64,000 nt of DNA, from positions 124,001 to 188,000 of the forward strand of contig NZ_MLYO01000011.1 of the NCBI RefSeq assembly GCF_001866665.1, given 5' to 3'. The position numbers were made by a program, and so were the translations under genes. This document shows positions 38,700-48,221 of this stretch, piece after piece. The notes under the pieces were generated by a model, which made no database searches, was not told the origin of the DNA, and saw only the letters and a list, made by a program, of their open reading frames with translations. The stretch's first letter is position 1. The number at the start of each line of letters is the position of its first letter. The stretch is from Streptomyces monashensis (GTDB lineage Bacteria > Actinomycetota > Actinomycetes > Streptomycetales > Streptomycetaceae).

Positions 38700-39097
38700 G
38701 AGCGGGCACCGCTCTCCGAGCGGGGCGCCACGCTCATCGCCTTGCTGAGGGCGTTCACCGTCTTCTGCATCCGGAACGACACCGCCTCCATGTCGACGTC
38801 CAGCGCGGCCGAGACCGCCAGGTAGGAGCCCTGGCCGGCGGCGCTGAGGAAGATCCAGCCGCCGTCGTACTCCAGCAGCGTCTGCTTCCAGATCCCGTGA
38901 CCCGCCCCGACGAAGTGGGCGACGGCACGGCTGAGCGACTGCATGGAGCTCATCGCGGCCGCGTTGGTCTCCGCGTCGTCCCGGCTGATGTCGTCGGAGC
39001 GCTGCAGCAGCAGGCCGTCGCCCGAGACGAGGATGGCGTGGCGGGCCCCGCGCACCTCGAGCACGTCGTTCAGCACCCACGACAGGTCGGTGTTCAC
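38696..39097 (-). CDS. cvnB: roadblock/LC7 protein of the conservon (CvnB type)
   Basis: 133 residues. The roadblock/LC7 fold is read from LSWVLNDVLEVRGARHAILVSGDGLLLQRSD and the central beta-sheet region EYDGGWIFLSAAGQGSYLAVSA. Roadblock proteins stimulate small GTPases, here probably CvnD. GTG 39097 overlaps the cvnA stop (GTGA), and the gene overlaps cvnC by 4 bases. Confidence 0.92.
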   Translation of the reverse strand: MNTDLSWVLNDVLEVRGARHAILVSGDGLLLQRSDDISRDDAETNAAAMSSMQSLSRAVAHFVGAGHGIWKQTLLEYDGGWIFLSAAGQGSYLAVSAALDVDMEAVSFRMQKTVNALSKAMSVAPRSESGARS

Positions 39098-40299
39098 TGG
39101 TTCTGAGGTCCTTCCGTGGTGTTGTCCCGGCCGAGCAGCGTGCCGCGGGCGAACGCTCCGATCCGCGACGCCGTCACCTCGCTGGCGGGTACGGACGTGC
39201 CGTCCTGTGCGGGGGCCACGGCGTCGGGCACGGCCGCCACCGACACGGGACCCTTGCGCCGGCGGCGCTTGGGCAGACCGCCCTGTGTGGTCCCCACCAC
39301 GTGCGAGGGGCCCACGACCGGGACCGGGGCCAGCCGCTGCGGGGCGGGGGTCTCCTCGATGCCGGGCTCCTGGACGGGCTCGGGCTGCGGGACGTCGGGG
39401 GTCAGGAGGTCCTCCGGGACACGGATCACTGCGCGCACACCGCCGTAGGGCGAGACCGAGCCGACGGACACGGCGAAGCCGTAGCGGGCGGCGAGCATGC
39501 CGCAGACGGCGAAGCCGAACCGGGGCGGGTCGCCGAGCGCGGTGATGTCCACGGGGCGGTCGGGGGAGAGCAGGGCGGCGGCGCGGTCCTTGGTCTCCTG
39601 GTCCATGCCGAGACCCGCGTCGTCGACGATGAAGCACACGCCGGTGGGGACGGCCTGGATGTTGACCTCGACCGGTGTGCCGGGGGCGCTGTAGTTGGTC
39701 GCGTTGTCCAGCAGCTCGGCGAGGACGACGGCCACCGGTTCCACGGCCTTGTTCGCGATGGAGATGCTGACCTGGGAGTGGACGCCGACGCGGCTGAAGT
39801 CCTTGATGCGGCCCTGGGCGCTGCGGGCGACGTCGTAGACGCTGGCGGCGCTGTCGCGGCGGCCCAGCCAGCCGCCGCACAGCACCGAGATGCCCTTGGC
39901 GCGGCGGCCGAACTGGCTGCCGGTGTGGTCGACGGACATCAGGTCGGCGAGCACACCGGTGTCGTCGCCGTACTTCTTCAACAGCCCGTCCAGGAGGACC
40001 TGTTGCTCCTCCGCGAGGGACTGCAGGGTACCCATCGCGGACTTGAGCACGGCCTTGGTCGCCGCCTCGGCGTCCGCGCGGACGCCGGCCAGGTCGTGGT
40101 CGTGCTGCGCGCTCAGCGTCGCGATGTGCGCGTGCAGGTGGCCGGCCTCGCCGCGGGCGGCGGTGAGGCCGGCTTCGAGGTCGTTCTTCTTTCTTCGGAG
40201 AGCCTGGTTGGTTCTCCTGGCCCGCAGTACTGCGATCACCGCAGCGGCGAGCACAACAATCAAGATCCACAGGAGTGGATCTTGGATCAATGACGTCAT
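39094..40299 (-). CDS. cvnA: conservon histidine-kinase-like sensor (CvnA type)
   Basis: 401 residues. An N-terminal membrane helix (LLWILIVVLAAAVIAVL) is followed by a charged coiled region and an HATPase_c domain with N box (ELLDNATNYS), G1 (DDAGLGM) and G2 (FGFAVCGMLAARYG). No H-box/HisKA motif was read, typical of CvnA, so phosphotransfer is uncertain. The C-terminal ~100 residues are Pro/Arg-rich and disordered. It heads the cvnA-B-C-D operon. The gap 40300-40548 upstream includes a TTGACA on the minus strand near 40467, a weak promoter candidate. Confidence 0.93.
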   Translation of the reverse strand: MTSLIQDPLLWILIVVLAAAVIAVLRARRTNQALRRKKNDLEAGLTAARGEAGHLHAHIATLSAQHDHDLAGVRADAEAATKAVLKSAMGTLQSLAEEQQVLLDGLLKKYGDDTGVLADLMSVDHTGSQFGRRAKGISVLCGGWLGRRDSAASVYDVARSAQGRIKDFSRVGVHSQVSISIANKAVEPVAVVLAELLDNATNYSAPGTPVEVNIQAVPTGVCFIVDDAGLGMDQETKDRAAALLSPDRPVDITALGDPPRFGFAVCGMLAARYGFAVSVGSVSPYGGVRAVIRVPEDLLTPDVPQPEPVQEPGIEETPAPQRLAPVPVVGPSHVVGTTQGGLPKRRRRKGPVSVAAVPDAVAPAQDGTSVPASEVTASRIGAFARGTLLGRDNTTEGPQNQ

Positions 40300-40548
40300 G
40301 AGACTCTCTTCAAGTCGCGTCGCGCGGGGGAACAGGCCTCAGTCCTACAGGCGGACCAACATCCACTCCTTAGCGACGGGGCCTTGCAGACTTCCCCCGT
40401 GCACGTCATCACGACGCGCCGTCAGCCTACCGAAAAGTGGCATGATCGTATCAGTCACAAGGTGTCAACAAGCTTGCACCTGTTGCTGTTTAACTGGTCA
40501 TCACCGAACGTCCACATGCCTCGGTGGCTGAAAATATGTGACTCTCCG

Positions 40549-42195
40549 TCAACTTTCCCTGCGTACGGCCCCTGCGAGGATCCACCCCTCCACCGCCTCG
40601 TACTGGCGTCGTTGCTGCTCCGCCTTCGCCCGCCCGGAGGCCAGCGTGCCGAGCCAGCCGAACAGGAAGCCGGCCGGGATGGTGACGATGCCGGTCGTGG
40701 TGAACGGGAAGTAGACGAAGTCGGCGTGCGGGAACGCCGCGAGGGGCGAGCCGGAGACCAGCTTGGTGCCCGGCATGAGCAGCAGCACGCTCAGCGTGCC
40801 CCCGATCAGCGTGGCCAGCAGTCCGCCACGGGTGTAGCGCCGCCAGAACAGGCCGTAGACCAGGGCGGGCGCGAGGGCCGAGGCGCCCAGGCAGAAGGAG
40901 AGCGTCACCAGGGGCTGCAGGCTGTGGTGCTGCACCAGGGTGGCGAGCAGGATCGTCGGCACGCCGATCGCGAGTGCCGAAACGCGCGCGAGGGCCATCT
41001 CGCGCCGGGGCGGCATTTCCCGCACGCGCGCGGCGAAGACGTCGTGGGCGAGGGAGTTGGCACAGGCGAGGATCATCCCGGCCACCGAGGCGAGCAGGGT
41101 CAGGAAGATCGCGGTGGTGACCAGGGTGAACAGCAAGGTCTCCGGCATCGACACGTCCGCCCCGAACGCCGCCCGGGAGCCCAGCAGGTACGCCGTGTTG
41201 CCCTGCGGATCGGCCCCGGCGATCACGCCGCGGCCGAGCAGCGCGGTGGCGCCGACCCCGACCACCGTGATGACCAGCACGAACAGGGCGACGATCGACA
41301 CCGCCCAGGACATCGAGCGGCGCACCTGGCGGGCGCTGGAGGCGGTGTACATGCGCATGGTGATGTGGGGCAGGCAGGCGCCGCCGAGCACCACGGTCAG
41401 CTCGGAGGCGATCATGTCGAGCCGGGAGCGGCCCGACGTGCCGAACTCCAGCCCGGAGTGCAGGAAGGCGGGCCCGGCACCGCTCTGCCGGGCGGCGGCG
41501 GAGAACAGGGCGCCCGGGTCCCAGTCGAAGCGGCGCAGGATCAGTACGGCGACCACGGCGCCCGAACCGACCAGCGTCACGATCTTCAGGATCTGGATCA
41601 GGGCGGTGCCCTTCATGCCGCCGATCGCCGCGTACGCGATCATCAGGGCGCCCAGCGCCACGACGCACGCGGTCTTCAGCGACGCGTCCGAGAAGCCCAG
41701 GATGAACGCCATCAGCTGCCCCGCTCCGGCGAGCTGGACCAGCATGAGCGGCAGCAGCGCGGCGATGGTCACCACGCAGGCCGTGACGCGCACGCAGCGT
41801 CCGGGCAGCCGCCGGGCGAGCGCGTCGCCCATGGTGAACCGGCCCGCGTTGCGCAGCGGTTCGGCCAGCAGGAACATCAGCAGCATCAGTGACAGCGCCG
41901 TACTGAGGGCGAGCACGAGCCCGTCGTAGCCGCACAGGGCGATCACGCCGCCGGTGCCGAGGACGGTGGCCGCGGAGATGTAGTCGCCGGCGATGGCGAG
42001 GCCGTTGCGCAGCGGGGACAGCGAGCCGTAGCCCGTGTAGAACTCGTCGAGGTCGTCGTGGTCGGGGCCGGTCATCACGCACAGCAGCAGGGTCACCGTG
42101 GCGACGGCGGAGAAGGCGACCAGGGACATGGTCTGAGTCCGGCCGCTGAAAGCGGTCAGGCCCCACACGGCGGGGGAGACGGGGGCCGCGCTCAT
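40549..42195 (-). CDS. ActP-type sodium:solute symporter (acetate/monocarboxylate)
   Basis: 548 residues, about 13 membrane helices. The segment DLDEFYTGYGSLSPLRNGLAIAGDYISAATVLG is typical of the ActP/MctC branch of the SSS family, which imports acetate, pyruvate or propionate. The preceding gene is DUF485, the constant partner of this branch, overlapping by 4 bases. ATG 42195 was chosen by that overlap; the open frame continues upstream in antisense-like sequence. Confidence 0.92.
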   Translation of the reverse strand: MSAAPVSPAVWGLTAFSGRTQTMSLVAFSAVATVTLLLCVMTGPDHDDLDEFYTGYGSLSPLRNGLAIAGDYISAATVLGTGGVIALCGYDGLVLALSTALSLMLLMFLLAEPLRNAGRFTMGDALARRLPGRCVRVTACVVTIAALLPLMLVQLAGAGQLMAFILGFSDASLKTACVVALGALMIAYAAIGGMKGTALIQILKIVTLVGSGAVVAVLILRRFDWDPGALFSAAARQSGAGPAFLHSGLEFGTSGRSRLDMIASELTVVLGGACLPHITMRMYTASSARQVRRSMSWAVSIVALFVLVITVVGVGATALLGRGVIAGADPQGNTAYLLGSRAAFGADVSMPETLLFTLVTTAIFLTLLASVAGMILACANSLAHDVFAARVREMPPRREMALARVSALAIGVPTILLATLVQHHSLQPLVTLSFCLGASALAPALVYGLFWRRYTRGGLLATLIGGTLSVLLLMPGTKLVSGSPLAAFPHADFVYFPFTTTGIVTIPAGFLFGWLGTLASGRAKAEQQRRQYEAVEGWILAGAVRRES

Positions 42196-42626
42196 CGGAC
42201 CGCTCCGCGCCGGGCGTCCAGCGCGGCCTCCGCGCGGATGCGGTCCGCGAGCGGATCGACGTGCACGCGCGCGGTGTACTCGTACAGGGCGATCGCGAGC
42301 CAGGTGACGGGCAGTTGGAGCAGGGCGAGCAGCAGGCCGGCCGGGATGCCGTCGACGACCGGCCGGGTCATGACGCCAGGCGCGCCCGCGGACAGCACCA
42401 GGAACAGCGTGAAGTAGCCCAGCGCGGTGAGCGTGGCGGTGCGCCGCTGCCAGCGGTAGGCGCCGCGCAGGACGCGCAGATCGCGATGGTGGCCGACGGG
42501 CGTGCGGGGCGGGCGGTGGAGGACGTGCGCCGGTTCGGGGAGCGGGGGCTGCCAGGGGTAGGTGAGCGGGGCGGAGGGCCGCGGCTCGTAGGGCGGCTGT
42601 GGGGAGTGCGACGGGTCGTGGGACAT
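42192..42626 (-). CDS. DUF485 membrane protein, partner of the symporter
   Basis: 144 residues. A Pro-rich N-terminal half (~residues 1-50) is followed by two membrane helices (ATLTALGYFTLFLVLSAGAPG and GLLLALLQLPVTWLAIALYEYTA) and a short basic tail. DUF485 genes lie next to ActP-type symporters in many bacteria and their product probably helps assembly or function. It is translationally coupled to the symporter by ATGA. Confidence 0.88.
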   Translation of the reverse strand: MSHDPSHSPQPPYEPRPSAPLTYPWQPPLPEPAHVLHRPPRTPVGHHRDLRVLRGAYRWQRRTATLTALGYFTLFLVLSAGAPGVMTRPVVDGIPAGLLLALLQLPVTWLAIALYEYTARVHVDPLADRIRAEAALDARRGAVR

Positions 42627-42838
42627 CCCGGGGCTCCTTGCGTGGCTCGGGTCCGTGGCGGCGGACCGCAGGGAGGTGGGGGGCGTGCGGAGCCACGCAC
42701 GCTACTCGCGGGTCCCGGGCCGCGCGGTGTTTTCACCGAACTGGCCGGTCGGTATGCGCTTACTTCGCAAAAACGTTTCCGACCTGGGGTGTTACCCGCG
42801 TTAACCAGGCCGTGCCCTGCCCTGCCGGGCACTGTCGC

Positions 42839-44371
42839 TCACTCGGTGCGCACCGGGAACCGCCGCGGCGCGAGGAACAGCAGGACCAGGAAGGCCAGGG
42901 CCGCCGCGCACGCCGCGCCGAGGTACACCGCGTGCACCGCGTCCGCGATCGCCCGCCGGGTCGCGCCCGGGGCCGTACCGGCGTCCAACGCGCGCGTGAC
43001 GGAGTCCAGATCGCCCGCGCCGCCCAGCCGCGCGGCCAGCACCCCGTTGGCGACGGCGCCGAACAGCGAGGCGCCGAGGGTCTGTCCGGTCTGCCGGCAG
43101 AACAGCACGGACGCGGTTGTGGTGCCCCGCTCCGACCAGCCCACCGTCGACTGCACCCCGACGATCAGCGGCAGCTGGAACAGCCCCAGCGCGCCGCCCA
43201 GCAGCAGCATCAGCAGCGTCGGCTGCCACCACGACCCCGGATAGGGCAGGAACGGGAACGCGAACAGGATCAGCGTCGCCAGGCCGATGCCGAGCAGGGC
43301 GGTGTCGCGGAAGCCGATGCGCCGGTAGACGTGCTGGCTGAGCGCCGCCGACACCGGCCAGCTCAGCGTCCACACCGACAGCACGAACCCGGCCGCCACG
43401 GGCGCGAGTCCGAGCACCGACTGCGCGTACGTCGGCAGGAACACGCTCGGCGCCACCATCAGCAGCCCCAGCGCGCCGAGCGCCAGGTTGACCGCCGCGA
43501 TCGTCCGGCGCCGCCACACCCACCCCGGGATGATCGGCTGCGCCGCCCGCCGCTCCACCCACATCACCACCCCGGCCAGCGCGAGACCCGCCGCGAACAG
43601 CGCGAGCGAGGGCGCCGACAGCCACGGCCAGGCGACCCCGCCCTGCACCAGCGCGGTCAGCAGCACCCCGCCGGCCGCGAACACCGCGAGCGCCCCGGCC
43701 CAGTCCACGCGCGCGCGTGCCCTCTTCTCCGCGCCCCCGGCCTCTTCCGCGGTCTTCGGCAACTCCCGCGCGGGTTCGTGCAGATGGCGGACGACCAGCC
43801 ACAGTGCGGCCGCGCCGATCGGCAGGTTGACCAGGAAGATCCAGCGCCAGTCGGCGTACGCGGCGAGCAGTCCGCCGAGCCCCGGCCCGGCGACCGCCGA
43901 CACCGCCCACACCGTGGACAGCTTCGACTGGATCTTCGGGCGCTCCTGCAGCGGATACAGATCGGCGGCCAGGGTCTGCACGGTGCCCTGCAAGGCCCCG
44001 CCGCCCAGGCCCTGCACGACCCGGAACGCGATCAGCGCCGCCATGTTCCACGCGGCCGCGCACAGCAGCGAGCCCAGCAGGAACACGGCCGAGCCCACCA
44101 CCAGCACCGGCTTGCGGCCGAAGGTGTCGGAGAGCTTGCCGTAGACGGGCAGCGAGACGGTCACGGCGAGCAGATAGCCGGAGAACAGCCAGGAGAAGAC
44201 GGAGAACCCGCCGAGGTCGCCGACGATCTGCGGTACGGCCGTGGAGACGATGGTGGAGTCGAGCGCCGCCAGCGCCATCGACAGCATCAGCGCGGCGACG
44301 ACCGCCCCTCGCCGCCGGGTGCCGTGCCGCTCGCCGGTGCCGCCGCGTATCGCGGGCTGTGCACTCCCCAC
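42839..44371 (-). CDS. MFS drug-efflux transporter, DHA2-type
   Basis: About 510 residues with 14 hydrophobic helices, the DHA2 topology. Motif D1 LDSTIVSTAVPQIVGDLGG near the first helix, motif A GKLSDTFGRKPVLV after helix 2, and WRWIFLVNLPIG in helix 6 region are diagnostic. Predicted to export drugs or other hydrophobic compounds using the proton gradient. GTG 44371 (GGAGGGG site) was chosen over the upstream in-frame start at 44401. No regulator gene is adjacent. Confidence 0.92.
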   Translation of the reverse strand: MGSAQPAIRGGTGERHGTRRRGAVVAALMLSMALAALDSTIVSTAVPQIVGDLGGFSVFSWLFSGYLLAVTVSLPVYGKLSDTFGRKPVLVVGSAVFLLGSLLCAAAWNMAALIAFRVVQGLGGGALQGTVQTLAADLYPLQERPKIQSKLSTVWAVSAVAGPGLGGLLAAYADWRWIFLVNLPIGAAALWLVVRHLHEPARELPKTAEEAGGAEKRARARVDWAGALAVFAAGGVLLTALVQGGVAWPWLSAPSLALFAAGLALAGVVMWVERRAAQPIIPGWVWRRRTIAAVNLALGALGLLMVAPSVFLPTYAQSVLGLAPVAAGFVLSVWTLSWPVSAALSQHVYRRIGFRDTALLGIGLATLILFAFPFLPYPGSWWQPTLLMLLLGGALGLFQLPLIVGVQSTVGWSERGTTTASVLFCRQTGQTLGASLFGAVANGVLAARLGGAGDLDSVTRALDAGTAPGATRRAIADAVHAVYLGAACAAALAFLVLLFLAPRRFPVRTE

Positions 44372-44853
44372 CGCTGACCCCTCCCCACGTGTCCCGGGCA
44401 CCCGGGAGTCCCCGGATCCCCGGGAAACCTACCCCGTGCCCCTTGCAACCATCTGCGCTCAGCGAGGCCTCCGCGAGGCCCCCGCGCGCCGGCGGACTTG
44501 ACCCTGACGCGACGGGAGGGTGGAGGCTCGGGGCGTCGAAGGGTGGAGACGACCCCGAGACCGTCTCCGCCGCAGGGCGGAGGACCCCTAGGGGTGTCTC
44601 CGTACCAAGGCTCGGGGAGGGTTCGTCCGGGCGGAGGAGGAGAGGGACCGGGAGCCTTCCTTAACCTGGCTTTACGCCGCTGGGGGGCGGCCGGCCGGAC
44701 CGGCGGGGGTGGGGTTTACCCCCGGGAAAGACGGGGCTTCGCACCAGCGCGAGGCACCGCCTCCGACCGCGAGACTCATCGACGTACTCAGGACGACGCA
44801 CCGCACCGCGGGGCACCCCGCACCGACCTGTCAACCGACATAGGAGACATACA
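44372..44853. promoter_or_regulatory. 482-base intergenic region with two palindromes before an ABC transporter
   Basis: No gene is supported here. CTCCGCC-GCAG-GGCGGAG (44565-44571 with 44576-44582) is followed at once by the 12-bp perfect palindrome ACCCCTAGGGGT (44584-44595). AGGGTGGA-type purine motifs occur near 44516 and 44541. The ABC transporter starts about 260 bases downstream, so the palindromes may be an operator far upstream, or mark the 5' UTR. The divergent MFS promoter must also lie here. Confidence 0.5.
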
Positions 44854-45642
44854 GTGACATCGGCTGTGACCATTCCCAGGCACGGGGGTACTGGAGGGAC
44901 TACGGCCGTTGCCGCGCGGGCGCGGCAGGTCGTGAAGGCGTACGGGTCCGGAGAGACCCGTGTCGTCGCCCTCGACCACGTCGACGTGGACATCGCCCGC
45001 GGCCAGTTCACCGCGATCATGGGCCCCTCTGGGTCCGGCAAGTCCACCCTGATGCACTGCCTCGCCGGCCTCGACACCGTCACGTCCGGGCAGATCTACC
45101 TGGACGAGACCGAGATCACCGGCCTCAAGGACAAGAAGCTCACCCGGCTGCGGCGCGACCGGATCGGCTTCATCTTCCAGGCGTTCAACCTGCTGCCGAC
45201 CCTGAACGCGCTGGAGAACATCACGCTGCCCATGGACATAGCCGGCCGCAAGCCGGACCGGGCCTGGCTGGACCGCGTGGTGGAGACCGTCGGGCTCGCC
45301 GGGCGGCTCAGGCACCGGCCGACCCAGCTCTCCGGCGGGCAGCAGCAGCGCGTCGCCGTGGCCCGCGCACTCGCCGCCCGCCCGGAGATCATCTTCGGGG
45401 ACGAGCCGACCGGAAACCTCGACTCGCGCGCGGGCGCCGAGGTGCTCGGCTTCCTGCGCCGTTCCGTGGACGAACTCGGCCAGACCATCGTGATGGTCAC
45501 CCACGACCCCGTGGCCGCCTCCTACGCGGACCGCGTGCTGTACCTCGCCGACGGCCGGATCGTCGACGAGATGTACCAGCCGACGGCCGATCAGGTCCTG
45601 GACCGCATGAAGGACTTCGACGCCCGGGGACGTACGTCATGA
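44854..45642 (+). CDS. ABC transporter ATP-binding protein (MacB/LolD type)
   Basis: 262 residues. Walker A GPSGSGKSTLM, signature LSGGQQQRVAVARALA, Walker B IIFGDEPTGNLD and the switch His (VMVTHDP) are intact. EPTGNLDSR and the Q-loop FQAFNLLPTLNALENI are typical of the MacB/LolD group that powers FtsX-type permeases. GTG 44854 has a TAGGAG site. The permease gene overlaps the stop by 4 bases. Confidence 0.95.
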   Translation: MTSAVTIPRHGGTGGTTAVAARARQVVKAYGSGETRVVALDHVDVDIARGQFTAIMGPSGSGKSTLMHCLAGLDTVTSGQIYLDETEITGLKDKKLTRLRRDRIGFIFQAFNLLPTLNALENITLPMDIAGRKPDRAWLDRVVETVGLAGRLRHRPTQLSGGQQQRVAVARALAARPEIIFGDEPTGNLDSRAGAEVLGFLRRSVDELGQTIVMVTHDPVAASYADRVLYLADGRIVDEMYQPTADQVLDRMKDFDARGRTS

Positions 45643-48221
45643 CCGTTCTGAAGACCTCGATGCGCAACTTCTTCGCGCACAAGGGCCGGATGGCGCTCTC
45701 GGCGGTCGCGGTCCTGCTGTCGGTGGCGTTCGTGTGCGGCACCCTCGTCTTCACCGACACGATGAACACCACCTTCGACAAGCTGTTCCAGGCCACGGCC
45801 TCGGACGTGACGGTCAGCGCGAAGGGCTCCTCCGACACCGGCCAGACGACCTCCGCCACCGGCAAGCCCCCGGTCCTGCCGGCCGCCGTGGTCGGCACGG
45901 TCCGCGGCGCCCGGGGCGTGCGGTCCGCCGAGGGCACCGTGTTCTCCACGTCGGTCACCGTGATCGACGCGAACAAGGACAAGCTGTCGCCGAGCAGCGG
46001 CGCCCCGACCATCGTGGGCAGCTGGAACGGCAACGACGCCCGCACCATGCAGATCACCGAGGGCGCGGCGCCCAGGGGCCCGGACCAGGTCATGGTCGAC
46101 AAGGACACCGCCGACAAGCACCACCTGAGGATCGGCTCCGACATCGGGATGATCTCGGTCGTCGGCACGCACCACGCGCGCGTGTCCGGCATCGCCGCCT
46201 TCAAGGTCACCAACCCGGGCGCGGCCATCTTCTACCTGGACACGAAGACCGCCCAGCAGACCCTGGTCGGCCGGACCGGTGTCTACACCAACGTCAACGT
46301 CACCGCCGCCCAGGGCGTGACGAACGACCAGCTGAAGACGAACGTCACGGCCGCCCTCGGCCACGGCTACAAGGTGCAGACCGCCAAGGAGGTCGCCGAC
46401 GCCAACCAGAAGAGCGTCAAGAGCTTCCTGAACGTCATGAAGTACGCGATGCTCGGCTTCGCCGGGATCGCCCTCCTCGTCGGCATCTTCCTCATCATCA
46501 ACACCTTCTCGATGCTGGTCGCCCAGCGCACTCGCGAGATCGGCCTGATGCGCGCCATCGGCTCCTCCCGCAAGCAGGTCAACCGGTCCGTGCTGATCGA
46601 GGCCCTGCTGCTCGGGGTGATCGGCTCCGTGCTCGGCGTCGGCGCGGGCGTCGGCATCGCGGTCGGCCTGATGAAGCTCATGGGCCAGATGGGCATGCAC
46701 CTGTCCACCGACGACCTGACCATCGCCTGGACGACTCCCGCGGTCGGCCTGCTCCTCGGCGTCGTGGTCACCGTCCTCGCCGCCTACCTGCCCGCCCGGC
46801 GCGCCGGCAAGATCTCGCCGATGGCCGCCCTGCGCGACGCCGGCACCCCGGCCGACGCCAAGGCCGGTGCGGTCCGCGCCGTGCTCGGCCTGCTGCTCAC
46901 CGGCGCCGGCGGCTACAGCCTGTACGTCGCCGCCACCGCCGACAAGGCCAAGGCCGGCTCCGGCTGGCTGGGCCTCGGCGTGGTGGCCACCCTGATCGGC
47001 TTCGTCGTCATCGGCCCGCTGCTCGCCGCCGGCCTGGTCCGGGTCCTCGGCGCGGTCGTCCTGCGCGTCTTCGGCCCGGTGGGCCGCATGGCCGAGCGCA
47101 ACGCGCTGCGCAACCCGCGCCGCACCGGCGCCACCGGCGCGGCCCTGATGATCGGCCTGGCCCTGGTGGCCTGCCTGTCGGTGGTCGGCTCCTCCATGGT
47201 CGCCTCCGCCACCGACCAGCTCGACAAGACCGTCGGCACGGACTTCATCGTCCAGCCGGACAACCAGCAGCTCATCACCCCCCAGGCGGTCAGGCTCATC
47301 AAGGCCACCCCGCAGCTCGCGAGGGTCACCGAGTACCGGCCGGCCCAGGCCGACCTCACCACCCCGGACGGCCGGACGCTCAAGGACACGGAGATCACGG
47401 CGGCCGACCCGACGTACGCGACCGACCTGCGCAAGAAGACCGTCGCCGGAGACCTCAAGGACGCCTACCGGCCCGACTCGATGTCCGTCCACGACAAGTT
47501 CGCCAGGGCGCACGGCATCCACCTCGGCTCGAAGATCACCGTGGCGTTCAAGGACGGCTCCGCCGCCCGCCTGACGGTCCGCGCGGTCACCAGCAGCGAC
47601 GACGTGATCGACCAGGGCGCCATGTACACGTCGATCACCACGCTCGCGCGGCACGTCCCCGCCGACCGGATGCCGCTCGACCAGATGGTCTTCGCCACCG
47701 CCAGGGACGGACAGCAGGCGGCCGCCTACAAGGCGATGAAGTCGGCCCTGCACGACGACTTCCCGCAGCTGACCGTGCGCGACCAGACCGACTACAAGAA
47801 GGCCCTGAAGGACCAGATCGGCCAGCTGCTCAACATGATCTACGGCCTCCTCGCCCTCGCGATCATCGTCGCCGTCCTGGGCGTGGTGAACACCCTGGCC
47901 CTGTCGGTCGTCGAGCGGACCCGGGAGATCGGCCTCATGCGGGCCATCGGACTCTCCCGCCGCCAGCTGCGCCGCATGATCCGCCTGGAGTCCGTGGTGA
48001 TCGCCCTCTTCGGCGCCCTGCTCGGCCTCGGCCTGGGCATGGGCTGGGGCGCGACCGCCCAGAAACTCCTGGCCCTCCAGGGCCTGAAGATCCTGGAGAT
48101 CCCCTGGCCGACGATCATCACGGTCTTCGTCGCCTCGGCCTTCGTGGGCCTGTTCGCCGCCCTGATCCCGGCGTTCCGCGCGGGCCGCATGAACGTCCTG
48201 AACGCCATCGCGACGGACTAG
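45639..48221 (+). CDS. MacB/FtsX-type ABC transporter permease
   Basis: 860 residues. It has an N-terminal helix, a large extracytoplasmic domain, three helices of a first FtsX domain (YAMLGFAGIALLVGIFLIINTFSMLVAQRTREIGLMRAIGSSRKQVNRSVLIEALLLG), two helices in the middle, a second extracytoplasmic domain and a second FtsX domain (SVVERTREIGLMRAIGLSRRQLRRM). The repeated R-x-REIGLMRAIG motif contacts the ATPase. Such exporters move lipids, lipoproteins or peptides by mechanotransmission. Substrate unknown. Confidence 0.93.
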   Translation: MTVLKTSMRNFFAHKGRMALSAVAVLLSVAFVCGTLVFTDTMNTTFDKLFQATASDVTVSAKGSSDTGQTTSATGKPPVLPAAVVGTVRGARGVRSAEGTVFSTSVTVIDANKDKLSPSSGAPTIVGSWNGNDARTMQITEGAAPRGPDQVMVDKDTADKHHLRIGSDIGMISVVGTHHARVSGIAAFKVTNPGAAIFYLDTKTAQQTLVGRTGVYTNVNVTAAQGVTNDQLKTNVTAALGHGYKVQTAKEVADANQKSVKSFLNVMKYAMLGFAGIALLVGIFLIINTFSMLVAQRTREIGLMRAIGSSRKQVNRSVLIEALLLGVIGSVLGVGAGVGIAVGLMKLMGQMGMHLSTDDLTIAWTTPAVGLLLGVVVTVLAAYLPARRAGKISPMAALRDAGTPADAKAGAVRAVLGLLLTGAGGYSLYVAATADKAKAGSGWLGLGVVATLIGFVVIGPLLAAGLVRVLGAVVLRVFGPVGRMAERNALRNPRRTGATGAALMIGLALVACLSVVGSSMVASATDQLDKTVGTDFIVQPDNQQLITPQAVRLIKATPQLARVTEYRPAQADLTTPDGRTLKDTEITAADPTYATDLRKKTVAGDLKDAYRPDSMSVHDKFARAHGIHLGSKITVAFKDGSAARLTVRAVTSSDDVIDQGAMYTSITTLARHVPADRMPLDQMVFATARDGQQAAAYKAMKSALHDDFPQLTVRDQTDYKKALKDQIGQLLNMIYGLLALAIIVAVLGVVNTLALSVVERTREIGLMRAIGLSRRQLRRMIRLESVVIALFGALLGLGLGMGWGATAQKLLALQGLKILEIPWPTIITVFVASAFVGLFAALIPAFRAGRMNVLNAIATD

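Noticed and set aside
34914..40299. Assigning the conservon a specific number (for example cvn9/rar)
   Set aside because: Gene order and the ExxR-less P450 fit conservons in general, but the number cannot be fixed without comparison to reference conservons.
40300..40548. A sigma-factor promoter before cvnA from TTGACA on the minus strand
   Set aside because: No -10 hexamer at normal spacing was found; TACGAT is only 12 bases away, so it was only mentioned as weak.
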